The notes: generated from the letters alone by a model not told the origin. DNA of 64,000 nt from Allosphingosinicella sp. (GCA_030447665.1 JAUJOJ010000007.1:1-64000), one strand, 5' to 3'. Shown: positions 52,821 to 62,261, counted from the stretch's first letter. Translations and numbers: made by a program.

Positions 52821-52880
52821 GACCAAGATCGCTTCAGGTTGAATCAACCTGAAGCGATCTTGGTCTCAACCATCTGAATA
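52821..52880. repeat. Perfect 22-bp palindrome plus shared interspersed-repeat arm
   Basis: Two exact 22-base arms (52821-52842 and 52844-52865) around one base form a 45-base near-perfect hairpin, beginning GACCAAGATCGCTTCAGG. The adjoining 52857-52880 is identical over 24 bases to 28858-28881 on the opposite strand. It abuts the truncated end of the TonB 5' remnant. Confidence 0.8.
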
Positions 52881-52993
52881 ATCGTGCCGAAAGCGTCGCC
52901 GGCAGCCTCCACCGCATTCTCATCTGCGCGCTGGTCAAAGGCAGCCGTCGCAGAGGCGAGCAGAATGGCGGCAATGCTGACGGACCGTAGCAT
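52880..52993 (-). pseudogene. 5' remnant of a second TonB-dependent receptor gene
   Basis: MLRSVSIAAILLASATAAFD then QRADENAVEAAGDAFGTI closely parallels the first 38 residues of the receptor at 51426 (MPRSVSVTAILLASAAPALA, QRANENAVRSADDAFGTS). The homology stops exactly at the palindromic repeat. Confidence 0.7.
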
Positions 52994-53150
52994 GTCTACT
53001 CCTGCACTTTGGTCCGTCCCCTTTGCCTCTCCTCTCCAATCTGGATAAGTGCCGTAGGTCGCACCCCAGAACCATGACCTTCGGCATATGGTAAGGCGGC
53101 TCACGCTGTGGGAGAATTGCCTCCATGGCAGGCATCTCAGAGATCAGCAC
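52994..53150. repeat. Divergent promoter segment, copy 2
   Basis: Contains CCTTCGGCATATGGTAAGG and GGCTCAC (53078-53104) and a degenerate histidine-kinase 5' end from 53125 (ATGGCAGGCATCTCAGAGAT). Lies between the TonB 5' remnant and dsbD. Confidence 0.75.
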
Positions 53151-53215
53151 CACTGGTTTTGCATCGCAGCGCCGGCTGTGTGGCTAGGCTTGCGGTGAAT
53201 CGGCAAGGAGGTTCC

Positions 53216-55280
53216 GTGAGGGGATTCGGTTACTGGGTGGTCACATGCCTGGCGGCAATGCTGCTCGGCACCGCCGGGCATGCCCAGCTTCCGCAGCCGG
53301 GCAAGAACGTGATCGCGGCCAGCCTCGTCCCCGAATCCACCCTAGTCGCCCCGGGCAAGACCGTGACGCTCGCGCTGATGATGCGGCCCTCGCAGGGCTG
53401 GCACGGCTATTGGAAGAATCCCGGCGACAGCGGCATCGAGACGCAGATCGCTTGGGAGCTTCCTGTGGGCCTCACAGCCGGACCGATCCAGTATCCGGTG
53501 CCCGAGCGGCTGATCATCTCCGGGCTGATGAACTACGTGTACGAGGGCGATTACGCGCAGCTGATCGACGTGAAGGTGCCCGCCGGCCTGGCGCCCGGCA
53601 CCAAGTTGCCGATCCGCGCACGGGTCGATTATCTCGCCTGCACCGACGAAATCTGCGTGCCCCAAACCGCGAATGTCGCCGTCGATCTTGAGGCAGGGCC
53701 GACACCGGGTACGCAAACGAACCGCGCCATGTTCGACCGCTTCCGCCAGGCGCTGCCGAAGCCGCTCGGAAGCGAGGCGCGGTTCGAGCGCGCCGGAAAC
53801 CGCTTCCGGCTGGCCATTCCCGTTCCAGCCGGGCTGGAGCTTGGCGAGCCTTATTTCTATCCCCTGACCGACGGCGCCCTTTCCTACGCTGCGGCACAGA
53901 CCTTCTCCCGCGCGGGCGACACCTTGATCGTCGAGACTGACGCGCCTTCGCACGGCGGCAGCCTCGACGCCGTCGAGGGCGTCCTGAAGCTGAGCGACAA
54001 CAACGCCGTGTCGCTGAAGGCGGTGCCGGGCACCGTTCCCGCCGCCGGAACTCCCCTCAGGCTGGAGGGAGAGCAGCCGGCGCCTGGCGCCTCTGCCGTG
54101 CTGGCCGCTTTGCTGGGCGCCGTTCTCGGCGGGCTGCTGCTCAACATCATGCCCTGCGTCTTCCCAATTCTGAGCCTGAAGGCGCTCAGCCTTGCCAAGG
54201 CGGGCGGCGATGAAGGCGCCGCGAAGCGGGAAGCCATGGCCTATACGGCCGGGGCCGTGCTGATCTGCCTGGGGCTTGGGGCCGCATTGCTCGGCCTCCG
54301 GGCGGGCGGGGTCGCCGCCGGCTGGGCGTTCCAGCTCCAGGACCCGCGGGTCATCTTGTCGCTGCTCCTGCTCATCACTGCCGTCGCGCTGAACCTGGCC
54401 GGCCTGTTCGAGCTTCCCGCTTTGGCCGGAGGCGGCCGCCTTGCCGAACGGCGCGGGCTCAGCGGCGCCTTCTGGACCGGCGCACTGGCCGCGTTCGTGG
54501 CGACGCCTTGCACCGGTCCCTTCATGGGCGCCGCTCTCGGGGCAGCCCTCGTGCTTCCCACGCCCGCCGCGCTCGCCGTCTTCGCCGGTCTGGGTTTGGG
54601 TCTCGCCTTGCCGTTCCTGCTTCTCGGCTTCGTGCCCGCGCTCCGGCGCCGTTTGCCGAAGCCGGGCCCGTGGATGGGCCGCTTCCGGCGGCTGATGTCG
54701 GTGCCCATGTTCCTCACGGCGCTCGCCCTCGCCTGGATTCTCGGCCGCCAGGCGGGCGTGGATGGGATGGCGCTTGGGCTCGCCGCGGCGATGGTGCTCG
54801 GCCTCGCTTTGTGGTGGGTCGGACAAAGGCAGGGGCGCTGGGGCTCATGGGTGCCGCTCGCGCCCGCCGCGCTTGCCGCCGTCGCGGCCGTGGTCCTCGT
54901 TCCCGCAATCGCCAGCGAGCCGGCGAAAGCCACCTCTCAGACTGTGCTCAAGTCCGAGCCGTTCACCGAGCCGCGCCTTGCCGCCCTTCAACAGGAGGGG
55001 CGGCCCGTCTTCGTTTACTTCACCGCCGACTGGTGCGTGACCTGCAAGGTGAACGAGAAGGGCGCACTCGAGCGCGAGCAGGTCGCGGAGGCTTTCGCCA
55101 AAAGCCAAGTGGCGGTGCTGGTCGGCGACTGGACTCGCGGCGATGCCGCGATCGGCCGTTTCCTGGAGAAGCACGGCCGCTCGGGCGTGCCCTCTCTACC
55201 TCTATTATGAGCCGGGCAAGCCGGTCGTAATCCTGCCGCAGGTTCTGACGCCCTCGCGGCTCGTGTCGATGGTCAGCTGA
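53216..55280 (+). CDS. dsbD: DsbD-type thiol:disulfide interchange protein, one frameshift near the end
   Basis: Carries electrons from cytoplasmic thioredoxin to periplasmic thiols. GTG at 53216, preceded by AAGGAGG, gives a signal peptide (GFGYWVVTCLAAMLLGTAGH), an N-terminal DsbC-like domain (YLACTDEICVPQ), a membrane domain with LLNIMPCVFPILSLKALSLA and ATPCTGPFMGAALGAAL, and a C-terminal thioredoxin domain (FTADWCVTCKVNEKGALE). After SGVP the frame shifts near 55195 and ends YEPGKPVVILPQVLTPSRLV (55280). Likely coupled with the thioredoxin-fold gene 15 bases on. Confidence 0.9.
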
Positions 55281-55295
55281 AAAAGGAACTCCAAG

Positions 55296-55904
55296 ATGAA
55301 GCAGATGCTCACCGGTTTCACCGCTCTCGCCGTCATCGCCGCACCCGCCTCGGCGGCCCCGGTCGTGGGCAAGCCCGCGCCCAACTTCAAGCTGGCCGAC
55401 GCGAACGGCAAGCCCGTCACTCTCTCCGACTTCCGGGGTAAGACCGTGGTGCTCGAATGGAACAATCCCGGCTGCCCATTCGTGAAGAAGCATTATAGCA
55501 GCGGCAATATGCAAAAGGCGCAGGCGGCTGCGGCGAAGGACGGCGCCGTCTGGCTGACCATCAATTCCGGCGCGCCCGGCAAGCAGGGCCATATGAACGG
55601 TGCCGAGGCCAAGGCCTTTGTCGCCGAGAGCGGCGCCCGGCCCGCCGCCTATTTGCTGGATCCGAACGGCGTCGTGGGCAAGACCTATGAGGCGAAGACC
55701 ACGCCGCATATGTATATCGTCAACAAGGCGGGCACCCTCGTCTATGCGGGCGGCATCGACGACAAGCCGACCCCGAACCCGGCGGACGTCAGCGGCGCCC
55801 GCAACCATGTGCTGGCGGCGCTTGCGGAGCTGAAGGCCGGGAAGCCGGTGTCCGTGGCGACGAGCCGCCCCTATGGCTGCGCCGTCAAGTACAAGGACGG
55901 TTGA
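55296..55904 (+). CDS. Exported thioredoxin-fold (redoxin/AhpC-TSA-like) protein 1
   Basis: 202 residues with a signal peptide (MKQMLTGFTALAVIAAPASA). The redoxin domain reads NFKLADANGKPVTLSDFRGK then VVLEWNNPGCPFVKKHYSSG. The active site has a single Cys rather than CxxC, and a second conserved Cys lies near the C-terminus (SRPYGCAVKY). Likely a periplasmic thiol protein served by the adjacent DsbD. A close paralogue follows. Confidence 0.85.
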   Translation: MKQMLTGFTALAVIAAPASAAPVVGKPAPNFKLADANGKPVTLSDFRGKTVVLEWNNPGCPFVKKHYSSGNMQKAQAAAAKDGAVWLTINSGAPGKQGHMNGAEAKAFVAESGARPAAYLLDPNGVVGKTYEAKTTPHMYIVNKAGTLVYAGGIDDKPTPNPADVSGARNHVLAALAELKAGKPVSVATSRPYGCAVKYKDG

Positions 55905-55920
55905 GCGGCGAGGGGTTGGA

Positions 55921-55956
55921 GGAGCGGAAGCCCTGCTTCCGCTCCCCGGGCTTTTT
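55921..55956 (+). terminator. Rho-independent terminator
   Basis: GGAGCGGAAGC and GCTTCCGCTCC form an 11-bp stem with a three-base loop, followed by TTTTT at 55952. It closes the dsbD-thioredoxin unit. Confidence 0.75.
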
Positions 55957-55975
55957 CCGGTCTAGAATCTGATCC

Positions 55976-56051
55976 TACCGCGGCCCGCAAATCCTGCCGC
56001 AGGTGCTCACATTGTCCCGCATCGCTGCGCTGACTCAACAGGAGAACCAAC
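55976..56051 (+). repeat. Duplicated remnant of the dsbD 3' end
   Basis: ATCCTGCCGCAGGTGCTCAC (coding ILPQVLTLSRI) repeats the last codons of dsbD (ILPQVLTPSRL). It lies immediately before the second thioredoxin-fold gene, just as the original lies before the first, and so marks a tandem duplication. Confidence 0.7.
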
Positions 56052-56702
56052 ATGAGAAGGAGAAGCAAGGTCGGCCTTGCGGCTGCCGGTCTGGCGGCCG
56101 CTTCAGCATTGTCGTACGCCCTCGTGGCTGGCGGTCCGGCGGCCGGTCCAGCCCTGGCCGAGCTCCCAATCGGGAAGGCAGCACCCAACTTCCGCTTGGG
56201 CGACGCGAACGGCCGGGTCGTCGGCCTCTCGGATTTCCGCGGCAAAACGGTCGTACTGGAGTGGAGCAATCCGGAATGCCCCTCCGTGAGGAAGCATTAC
56301 GAGAGCGGCAACATGCAGAAGACGCAGGCTGCTGCGGTCGCCGCCGGAATGGTCTGGCTGACGATCAATTCCGGCGCGGAAGGCGAACAAGGCTATATGA
56401 CGCCTGCTGAGGCGAAGGCCTTTACCACCGGTCAGCAGAGCCGCCGCACCGCCTACCTTCTCGACCCGGAGGGCGTGGTGGGGAGGAATTATGGCGCCAA
56501 GACGACTCCGCACATGTACGTCATCAGCTCAAGCGGCACCCTGGTCTATAATGGCGGGATCGACGACAAGCCGACTCAGGACAAAGCGGACATCGCAGGC
56601 GCCCGCAACCACGTCCTGGCCGCCTTGAGCGACTTGAAGGCAGGCAAGCCTGTGTCGGTGCCCACGAGCCGCCCCTATGGCTGCTCGGTCAAATATGGCT
56701 GA
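56052..56702 (+). CDS. Exported thioredoxin-fold (redoxin/AhpC-TSA-like) protein 2
   Basis: 216 residues, paralogue of the preceding protein: signal peptide (VGLAAAGLAAASALSYALVA), domain NFRLGDANGRVVGLSDFRGK, active-site region VLEWSNPECPSVRKHYESGN, shared TTPHMYVISSSGTLVYNGGI, and C-terminal SRPYGCSVKYG. Single active-site Cys plus the C-terminal Cys. Likely periplasmic. Arose by tandem duplication with the dsbD 3' end. Confidence 0.85.
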   Translation: MRRRSKVGLAAAGLAAASALSYALVAGGPAAGPALAELPIGKAAPNFRLGDANGRVVGLSDFRGKTVVLEWSNPECPSVRKHYESGNMQKTQAAAVAAGMVWLTINSGAEGEQGYMTPAEAKAFTTGQQSRRTAYLLDPEGVVGRNYGAKTTPHMYVISSSGTLVYNGGIDDKPTQDKADIAGARNHVLAALSDLKAGKPVSVPTSRPYGCSVKYG

Positions 56703-56814
56703 TCTCGAACGTCATCCCGGCGAAGGCCGATCGCATCACGACACGCGTCGGCGCGTTCGCGTCCCCGAAACCCAGGCCTCCGCCAGGGTGACGGACTGGT
56801 TCCGCTCCCAGACC

Positions 56815-56900
56815 TTCCGCCACCCGGAACCATGACCTTCGGCCTATGGTAAGGGGGCTCACTGTGTGGCAGAATTCCAACATGGCAGAGCATCTCAGAT
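56815..56900. repeat. Divergent promoter segment, copy 3
   Basis: GGAACCATGACCTTCGGCC, TATGGTAAGG and GGCTCAC (motif 56836-56862) match copies 1 and 2. Here the downstream side is the intact histidine kinase gene (ATGGCAGAGCATCTCAG at 56882), while no TonB receptor lies on the other side. Confidence 0.75.
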
Positions 56901-58030
56901 ATCGGCATCGCTGGACCTTCTGCGTCGCAGCGCTTGGTCTGTGGCTTGCCTATGGCTGGCCCGTTGCCACGCAATTCTCGGCCGGCGGAATGATACGCGG
57001 CGCTCCTGTGTCGCCGATTTGGTTTGTCCCGTTCGGGGCGATGGGAGTGGCAGTCCTTGCCGCAATGGCCCTGAAGCTGCGAGCGAGCCTGCATTGGACG
57101 TTGCTGTGCGTCCAGCTAGCTGCAATCGTCGCGATGACGATCATAGTCCCATGGGCAGGGATGTCCTCATTCCTCGTCGTTATCGCGTGGCAGGTTGGGA
57201 TGTCGACCGGGCCCGTCAAAGCGCTGAGCTGGCTCGCCTTTCAGAATTTGGTGATCATCGGCACGCTCGCGCAAGCTCTAAATCCTGATTTGTGTTGGGT
57301 CCTCACCAAGTCTTTCGCGCTCCAGCTTTTGTTCGTTTTCACGGCGCAAGCGCTGCGAAGGGAAGCGGAAACGGGGCGAGCCTTGGCCCAGACGAACAGG
57401 GAGCTCAGGTCCGCACAAGCCATCATCGCCAACACTGTCCGCGACGCGGAGCGCCTGCGCATCTCGCGCGAGCTGCACGACGCCTGGGGCCATGAGCTGA
57501 CGGCGCTCGGGCTGCAGCTCGAGATAGCAAGCCACGTGACCGAGCCCGGGCGGGCGAACGATCATGTGATGCAAGCGAAAGGCCTGGCCCGCGCCCTCCT
57601 CGCCAATGTGCGCGACGTCGTCGGCGCTCTGCGCGAGGCTGAACGCTGCGATTTGAAGGATGCACTGGAGGCGCTTGCGCAAAGCGTCCCCAAGCCGGCC
57701 ATTCATGTGGACATCTCTCCCGGCGTGCGGGTCGGCCCCGACCAGGCCCATGCTCTCATGCGTTGCGCGCAGGAAGCCGTCACCAACGCCGTCAAGCACT
57801 CGGAAGCGTCTAACCTGTGGCTTCAGGTGACTCCTGACGGTGAAGGTGTGCGTCTCGTCGCACGCAATGACGGCAGCGCCCGGCCTACCGCTTCCGCTCC
57901 GGGCTCGGGGCTTCTCGGCATGCGCGAGCGGGTGGAGTCTCTCGGCGGCAAGCTGGCGGTGCGAACGGGAGTGGATTTCGGCTTCACGGTCGAAGCCTGG
58001 CTTCCTTCGCGTACGCCGCAAGCCGCATGA
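56882..58030 (+). CDS. Sensor histidine kinase, NarL-type (HisKA_3)
   Basis: 382 residues from MAEHLRYRHRWTFCVAALGL. Five to six membrane helices form an integral sensor (WLAYGWPVA, WFVPFGAMGVAVLAAMAL, LLCVQLAAIVAMTIIVPW). The dimerisation/phosphoacceptor helix is RISRELHDAWGHELTALGLQ, and the ATPase has CAQEAVTNAVKHSEAS and GSGLLGMRERVESLGG. No extracytoplasmic ligand domain, so it probably senses a membrane signal. Paired with the regulator 10 bases downstream. Confidence 0.92.
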   Translation: MAEHLRYRHRWTFCVAALGLWLAYGWPVATQFSAGGMIRGAPVSPIWFVPFGAMGVAVLAAMALKLRASLHWTLLCVQLAAIVAMTIIVPWAGMSSFLVVIAWQVGMSTGPVKALSWLAFQNLVIIGTLAQALNPDLCWVLTKSFALQLLFVFTAQALRREAETGRALAQTNRELRSAQAIIANTVRDAERLRISRELHDAWGHELTALGLQLEIASHVTEPGRANDHVMQAKGLARALLANVRDVVGALREAERCDLKDALEALAQSVPKPAIHVDISPGVRVGPDQAHALMRCAQEAVTNAVKHSEASNLWLQVTPDGEGVRLVARNDGSARPTASAPGSGLLGMRERVESLGGKLAVRTGVDFGFTVEAWLPSRTPQAA

Positions 58031-58040
58031 TCCCGCCTGC

Positions 58041-58685
58041 ATGATCAGGGTCGTTCTCGTCGACGATCAGATGCTGGTCCGTCAGGGCGTGCGCGGTCTG
58101 CTCGAGCTCCTGCCCGACATAGAGGTGGTGGGAGAGGCGAGCGACGGCGAGGAGGCGCTGGAGAAGGTTCCCGAGCTCAAGCCCGACGTGCTCCTCCTCG
58201 ACATCCGCATGCCTCGGCTAAGCGGCATCGCCGTTCTGGAGGCTCTGCGCGAGGCGAATGCGCTGCCGCCCACATTGGTTCTGACGACCTTCGACGACGG
58301 CGAGGCCGCAATCGCGGCGATCAAGGCAGGCGCCAAAGGCTTGATGCTCAAGGATGTCTCGCTCGAAGACTTGGCTCAGGCCATTCGGGCCCTCGCCGAC
58401 AACAAAACGGCTTTTCAGCCTGCCATGACCGAAAGCCTGATGGCGGCGATCCGCCGCAGCCCTTCGGCTTCGTCCGACAATCACGTTGCCGAGGCGCTCA
58501 CCGTTCGAGAACGGGAGGTGCTTCATCTGATCTGCGCCGGCTACAGCAACAAGGAGATTGCCGATTTGCTGGCGCTGGCCGAAGGGACCGTCAAGAACCA
58601 CGTTTCCAACCTCCTGCTGAAGCTCGATGCCCGCGATAGAACTCGGGCAGCGCTCAAGGCCTTACAGCAGGGGCACTTGGGCTAG
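58041..58685 (+). CDS. NarL/LuxR-type response regulator
   Basis: 214 residues. Receiver domain: acidic pair VVLVDDQMLVRQGVRGLLEL, phosphoacceptor Asp in PDVLLLDIRMPR, switch Thr in VLTTFDDGEA, Lys in LMLKDVS. C-terminal LuxR helix-turn-helix: ALTVREREVLHLICAGYSNK then EIADLLALAEGTVKNHVSNL. A natural candidate for binding the element found in the three upstream-type segments. Confidence 0.93.
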   Translation: MIRVVLVDDQMLVRQGVRGLLELLPDIEVVGEASDGEEALEKVPELKPDVLLLDIRMPRLSGIAVLEALREANALPPTLVLTTFDDGEAAIAAIKAGAKGLMLKDVSLEDLAQAIRALADNKTAFQPAMTESLMAAIRRSPSASSDNHVAEALTVREREVLHLICAGYSNKEIADLLALAEGTVKNHVSNLLLKLDARDRTRAALKALQQGHLG

Positions 58686-58744
58686 AGCATCCGACCCTTC
58701 CCGGCACACCAAAGCGGAGGGAATCCCGTTTACGGGTCCGGAGC

Positions 58745-59195
58745 CTAGTACGGCGTTCGATCCTTGTGGACGAAGCTATTCGTGGCCCCGTCCAGCACGA
58801 GATCGATATCGGGATAGTGGCAGTCGCTCGAAGCGGGCCTGCCCATTGCAACGAAGATACAATCTTCGGCAGAACGGTTCACGAGGTGATGCCCGTTCGG
58901 AGACGCTCTTGGGAAAGGCGGCGCAGTCCCCTGCCCGCATCGGCGTCTCGCCCTCGTCTTCGATCAGCACGGCTTCGCCCGAGATCAGGACGACGAACTC
59001 GTCCTCACCCGCATGCCAGTGGCGCTGGCTCGAGATGCCGCCCGGCTTCAGCGTCACATGGCTGACGCCGAAGTCGGTGAGCCCGCCCGCAACGCCGAGG
59101 CGGCGATAGTGGCGCCCCGCCATGGCGGCCGCAAAAGGCTCGGGATATCCGGTGCGGTTGGTCTGTTCGATGGCGGTGAGATCGAGCTTCGGCAT
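58745..59195 (-). CDS. Cupin domain protein, one frameshift
   Basis: About 149 residues from MPKLDLTAIEQTNRTGYPEP. The cupin motif 1 HWHAGEDEFVVLISGEAVLI holds the metal ligands; motif 2 continues in another frame as GHHLVNRSAEDCIFVAMGRP. The shift is near 58895, where AAFPKSVSE changes into NGHHLV. The C-terminus ends SFVHKDRTPY. Function unknown; many such cupins bind a metal and a small carboxylate. Confidence 0.75.
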
Positions 59196-59245
59196 GCGAG
59201 GGGCTTTCGCTGGGCAAGGTCCCACTGCATTGCTAGGCGACCGGA

Positions 59246-60378
59246 ATGACCCTTGCAATCGACCCGATCGAGCTTGCCAGCCGCCTTGTCGCCTGCCCCA
59301 GCGTCACGCCCCGCGAAGCCGGCGCACTGACGGTGCTTGGCGAGGCGCTGGAGCCGCTCGGTTTCCAAGTGCATCGCTTCGTCTCCGGGTCACCCCCGGA
59401 CGGCCCGGTGGAGAATTTATTTGCGACGCGCGGCAGCGGCGGCCCGCATTTCGCCTTTGCCGGGCACGTCGACGTGGTGCCGCCCGGCCAAGGCTGGACG
59501 AGCGATCCGTTCGTTCCCGAAATCCGCGGCGGCCTGCTCCACGGCCGCGGCGCGGTCGACATGAAGGGCGCGATCGCCGCCTTTGTCGCCGCCTGCTCGG
59601 AAATCCCCGAGCATCGCGGCACTTTGAGCTTCATCATCACCGGCGATGAAGAAGGCCCGGCGATCCACGGCACGCAGGCGATCATGGCCTGGATGGAGGA
59701 ACGCGGCATTCGCCCCGACATGATCCTGATCGGCGAGCCTACCTCCGAAGCGCGCGGCTCGGCGATGTGGTGAAGATCGGGCGCCGGGGCACCGTCAACA
59801 TGTGGGTGACCGTGCCCGGGCTGCAGGGCCATGTCGCCTATCCCCACCGCGCCGACAATCCCGTCCCGAAGCTCGCCAGGGCGGTCGCGGCCCTGAGCGC
59901 GCTTCACCTCGACGACGGCACCGAAGCCTTCCAGCCGTCGAACCTCGAATTCACCGCGCTGACGACACCCACCAGCGCGACCAACATCATTCCCGGTGCG
60001 GCGACGGCGCAGCTCAACATCCGGTTCAACAATCTGCATCGTGGCGAGCAATTGGTGGAGCTTGTCCGCCGCACGGCGGAGCAGGCCGCTCCCGGCGCCA
60101 CCGTCGAGGCGAAGATCTCGGGCGAAGCCTTCCTCAGTCCAGCCGGACCATTGTTCGACATGCTGACCGGAGCGATCCTGGCGGAAACCGGCGTCAGGCC
60201 CGAATTGTCCACGGCAGGTGGCACGTCGGACGGGCGCTTCCTGATCAGGATGGCGCCGGTGGTCGATTTCGGATTGCCCAACGCCACCATGCACAAGCTC
60301 GACGAAGCGGCGGCGATCGACGACATCGCGGCTTTGAAGAGGATCTATGCCAGGGTGATCCGATCCGCCTTGGGCTGA
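59246..60378 (+). CDS. dapE: Succinyl-diaminopimelate desuccinylase, one frameshift
   Basis: Zinc enzyme of the lysine/diaminopimelate pathway, about 377 residues. M20 motifs: FAFAGHVDVVPPGQGW, GAVDMKGAIAAFVAAC, FIITGDEEGPAIHG, IGEPTSEA, and after the shift GTVNMWVTVPGLQGHVAYPH, TSATNIIPGAATAQLNIRFN, STAGGTSDGRFL. The frame breaks near 59757 (EARGSAMW versus the expected RLGDVVKIG) in a GCGCG run. Diaminopimelate synthesis is normally essential, so a sequencing indel is likely. Confidence 0.92.
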
Positions 60379-60525
60379 GCGCCTGTTTGAAATGCGCTCA
60401 AGAGCGCATTTCTCGTGCTCGGCGCCAGCCCGCTCCCCCACCCAGCCTCCCAAAGACAGTATGATTGCATCGGGAGGCTGGGTGGGGAGCGGGCCGGAAC
60501 GGCATTCCAAACAGGCTCTGAGCGC
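60376..60525. repeat. Long nested palindrome between convergent dapE and smr
   Basis: Outer arms TGAGCGCCTGTTTGAAATGC and GCATTCCAAACAGGCTC enclose a small hairpin (AATGCGCTC/GAGCGCATT) and a 23-24 bp GC-rich stem (60428-60451 with 60472-60494). It can fold on either strand and probably terminates both genes, and may be a copy of a dispersed repeat. AGCGCCC/GGGCGCT at 60521-60537 adds another small hairpin. Confidence 0.8.
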
Positions 60526-60535
60526 CCAGGGGGCG

Positions 60536-61056
60536 CTATTTCCGGCGTCTCAGGATGATGTAGAGCGCGCCCGTCCCGCCATGCCGCGGATGGGCGCCGC
60601 GCACAGCCGCGATGTCGCCGGCGTGGCGGGACGCGGCCAGCCAGTCGCCGACCGCGGCACGAATGGCGCCGCGCTTGATCGGCCGCTGGTTGGGCTCGGG
60701 GGCTTGCCGGTGATCAAGAGCAGGACGCGCGCTCCCGTCGCCACCGCCTGGTCGAGGCGGAAATCGAGGAGCGAATAGGCCGTGTCGAGGTTGTGGCCAT
60801 GAAGATCGACGGTGAGATCGGGCTGCACGAGCCCGCGCGAGAGGCGACGGTCCCAGCTGCCGTCCAGAGTGATTCCGGGGACAGGCTTTGCCGGCCGCGG
60901 CGCGGGCCGGGGAGCGGCACGCAGCCGCGCGGGGGGTGGCGGCGCTTCGACCGGCTCTCGAGCCGGTTCGGCCTGCTCGACGCTCGGATGCAGCGGGCGG
61001 ACGGTCGCGACGACCTTCTGCCACAGCGCCTTTTCGTCAGGGGCGAGGCGGCGCAC
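60536..61056 (-). CDS. Smr domain protein, one frameshift
   Basis: About 172 residues from a GTG at 61056 inside the mltA end. A Pro/Ala/Arg-rich N-terminal half is followed by a Smr domain: QPDLTVDLHGHNLDTAYSLL (DLHG motif), RVLLLITGK, and after a shift near 60705 GAIRAAVGDWLAASRHAGDI, HGGTGALYIILRRRK. Smr domains are often nucleases acting on branched DNA or RNA; no MutS part is present. Confidence 0.85.
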
Positions 61057-62261
61057 CGCTCTGCCTCGCGCCGAGCCTGGCGAGCGTTCCCTTCGGCAGG
61101 AGGATATAGGCGGTGCCCCTGCCCTGCATTCCGCCGGCGACGCGGGCGGCCTCCTCGCCCGCGCCCCAGAAGGTATCGAAGCGGTTCGCGCCCTTGATCG
61201 CGCCGCCCGTATCCTGCGCCACCCATAATCCGCTCGCCTCTGGCCGATCGACCGACAGCAGAACGGGCGCGCCCAGGGGCACGAACTTGGGATCGGCCGC
61301 GACCGTCGCGCGGGGCGTGACCGGCAGCCCGAGCGCCCCGAGCGGACCCGCGCCGGTCAGCTCCTGGAAAAAGATGTAGCTCTTATTCTCGCGCATGATC
61401 GCGCGGCCCTCTTCGGGGTGGGCGCGGAGCCATGCGACGATGCCCTGCATGCTGGTCTGGCCGGGGCCGAGCAGCCCCCTGTCCTTCATCAGCTTGCCGA
61501 TGCCGACATATTCGCGGCCGTTCTGCCCGGCATAGCCGATCCGCATGACGCCGCCGTCGGGGAGGAGCAGCCGGCCCGAACCCTGGATCTGCAGGAAGAA
61601 GAAGTCGATCGGATCGGCCGCCCAGGCGATCTCGAGCCCGCGGCCGGCAAGCGCCCCATCCTCGATCTCGGCGCGCTCGAAATAGGGGACGATCACGCCG
61701 TTCTCGAGCCGACCGCGGCGCGGCGTGCCGGCGGCCTGCGCCGCCGCGGCATCGACTTCGACAAGATCGGGCGGCTTGCGATAGACCGGCACATGGCCTG
61801 GAAGGGGGGCGCGCGAGCCGGCGATCTGCGGCTCGAAATAGCCGGTGATGAAGGCGCTGCCGCCGCCGACCGCAACCAGCTCGAAGTGCCGTTTGAAGAA
61901 ATCGACGGCGAGCTCCGACCCTCCAGCGACGGGGATCGCGTTCGTCGCCTGGCAGGCGGGCCGCCATTGATCCGGTGTCGTAAGGCCGCTCGCATCGGCG
62001 CGCTTGATCAGCGACGGACAGCTGATCTTGAAGGCGCCATAAGCCCTCTGCGCCTCATCGGAATTCAACGCCGTCAATTCGGGGCCTGGCCGAACGCCGG
62101 CTTCCACCGCGGTCTGCGGCTTGGGAGGCCTGGCCGCGGGCGCTGTCGGGGGCGCGGGGGGGCGTGGGCGTGGGCGGAGTGACGGTGCGCGCGCAGCTGC
62201 CGAGAAGCAGCGAACCGGCGAGCAGCAGGCCCTTTCCCGGCCGAAGGCGCAAACGGTTCAT
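61037..62261 (-). CDS. mltA: Membrane-bound lytic transglycosylase MltA, one frameshift
   Basis: Outer-membrane lipoprotein that cleaves peptidoglycan glycan strands. MNRLRLRPGKGLLLAGSLLL then GSCARTVT is a lipoprotein signal peptide; the body is in another frame from about 62125 (PKPQTAVEAGVRPGPELTAL). Domain landmarks: FITGYFEPQIAGSRAPLPGH, FFFLQIQGSGRLLLPDGGVM, GQTSMQGIVAWLRAHPEEGR, and the 3D-domain catalytic Asp region WVAQDTGGAIKGANRFDTFW. 62262-62492 upstream shows no gene. Confidence 0.9.
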
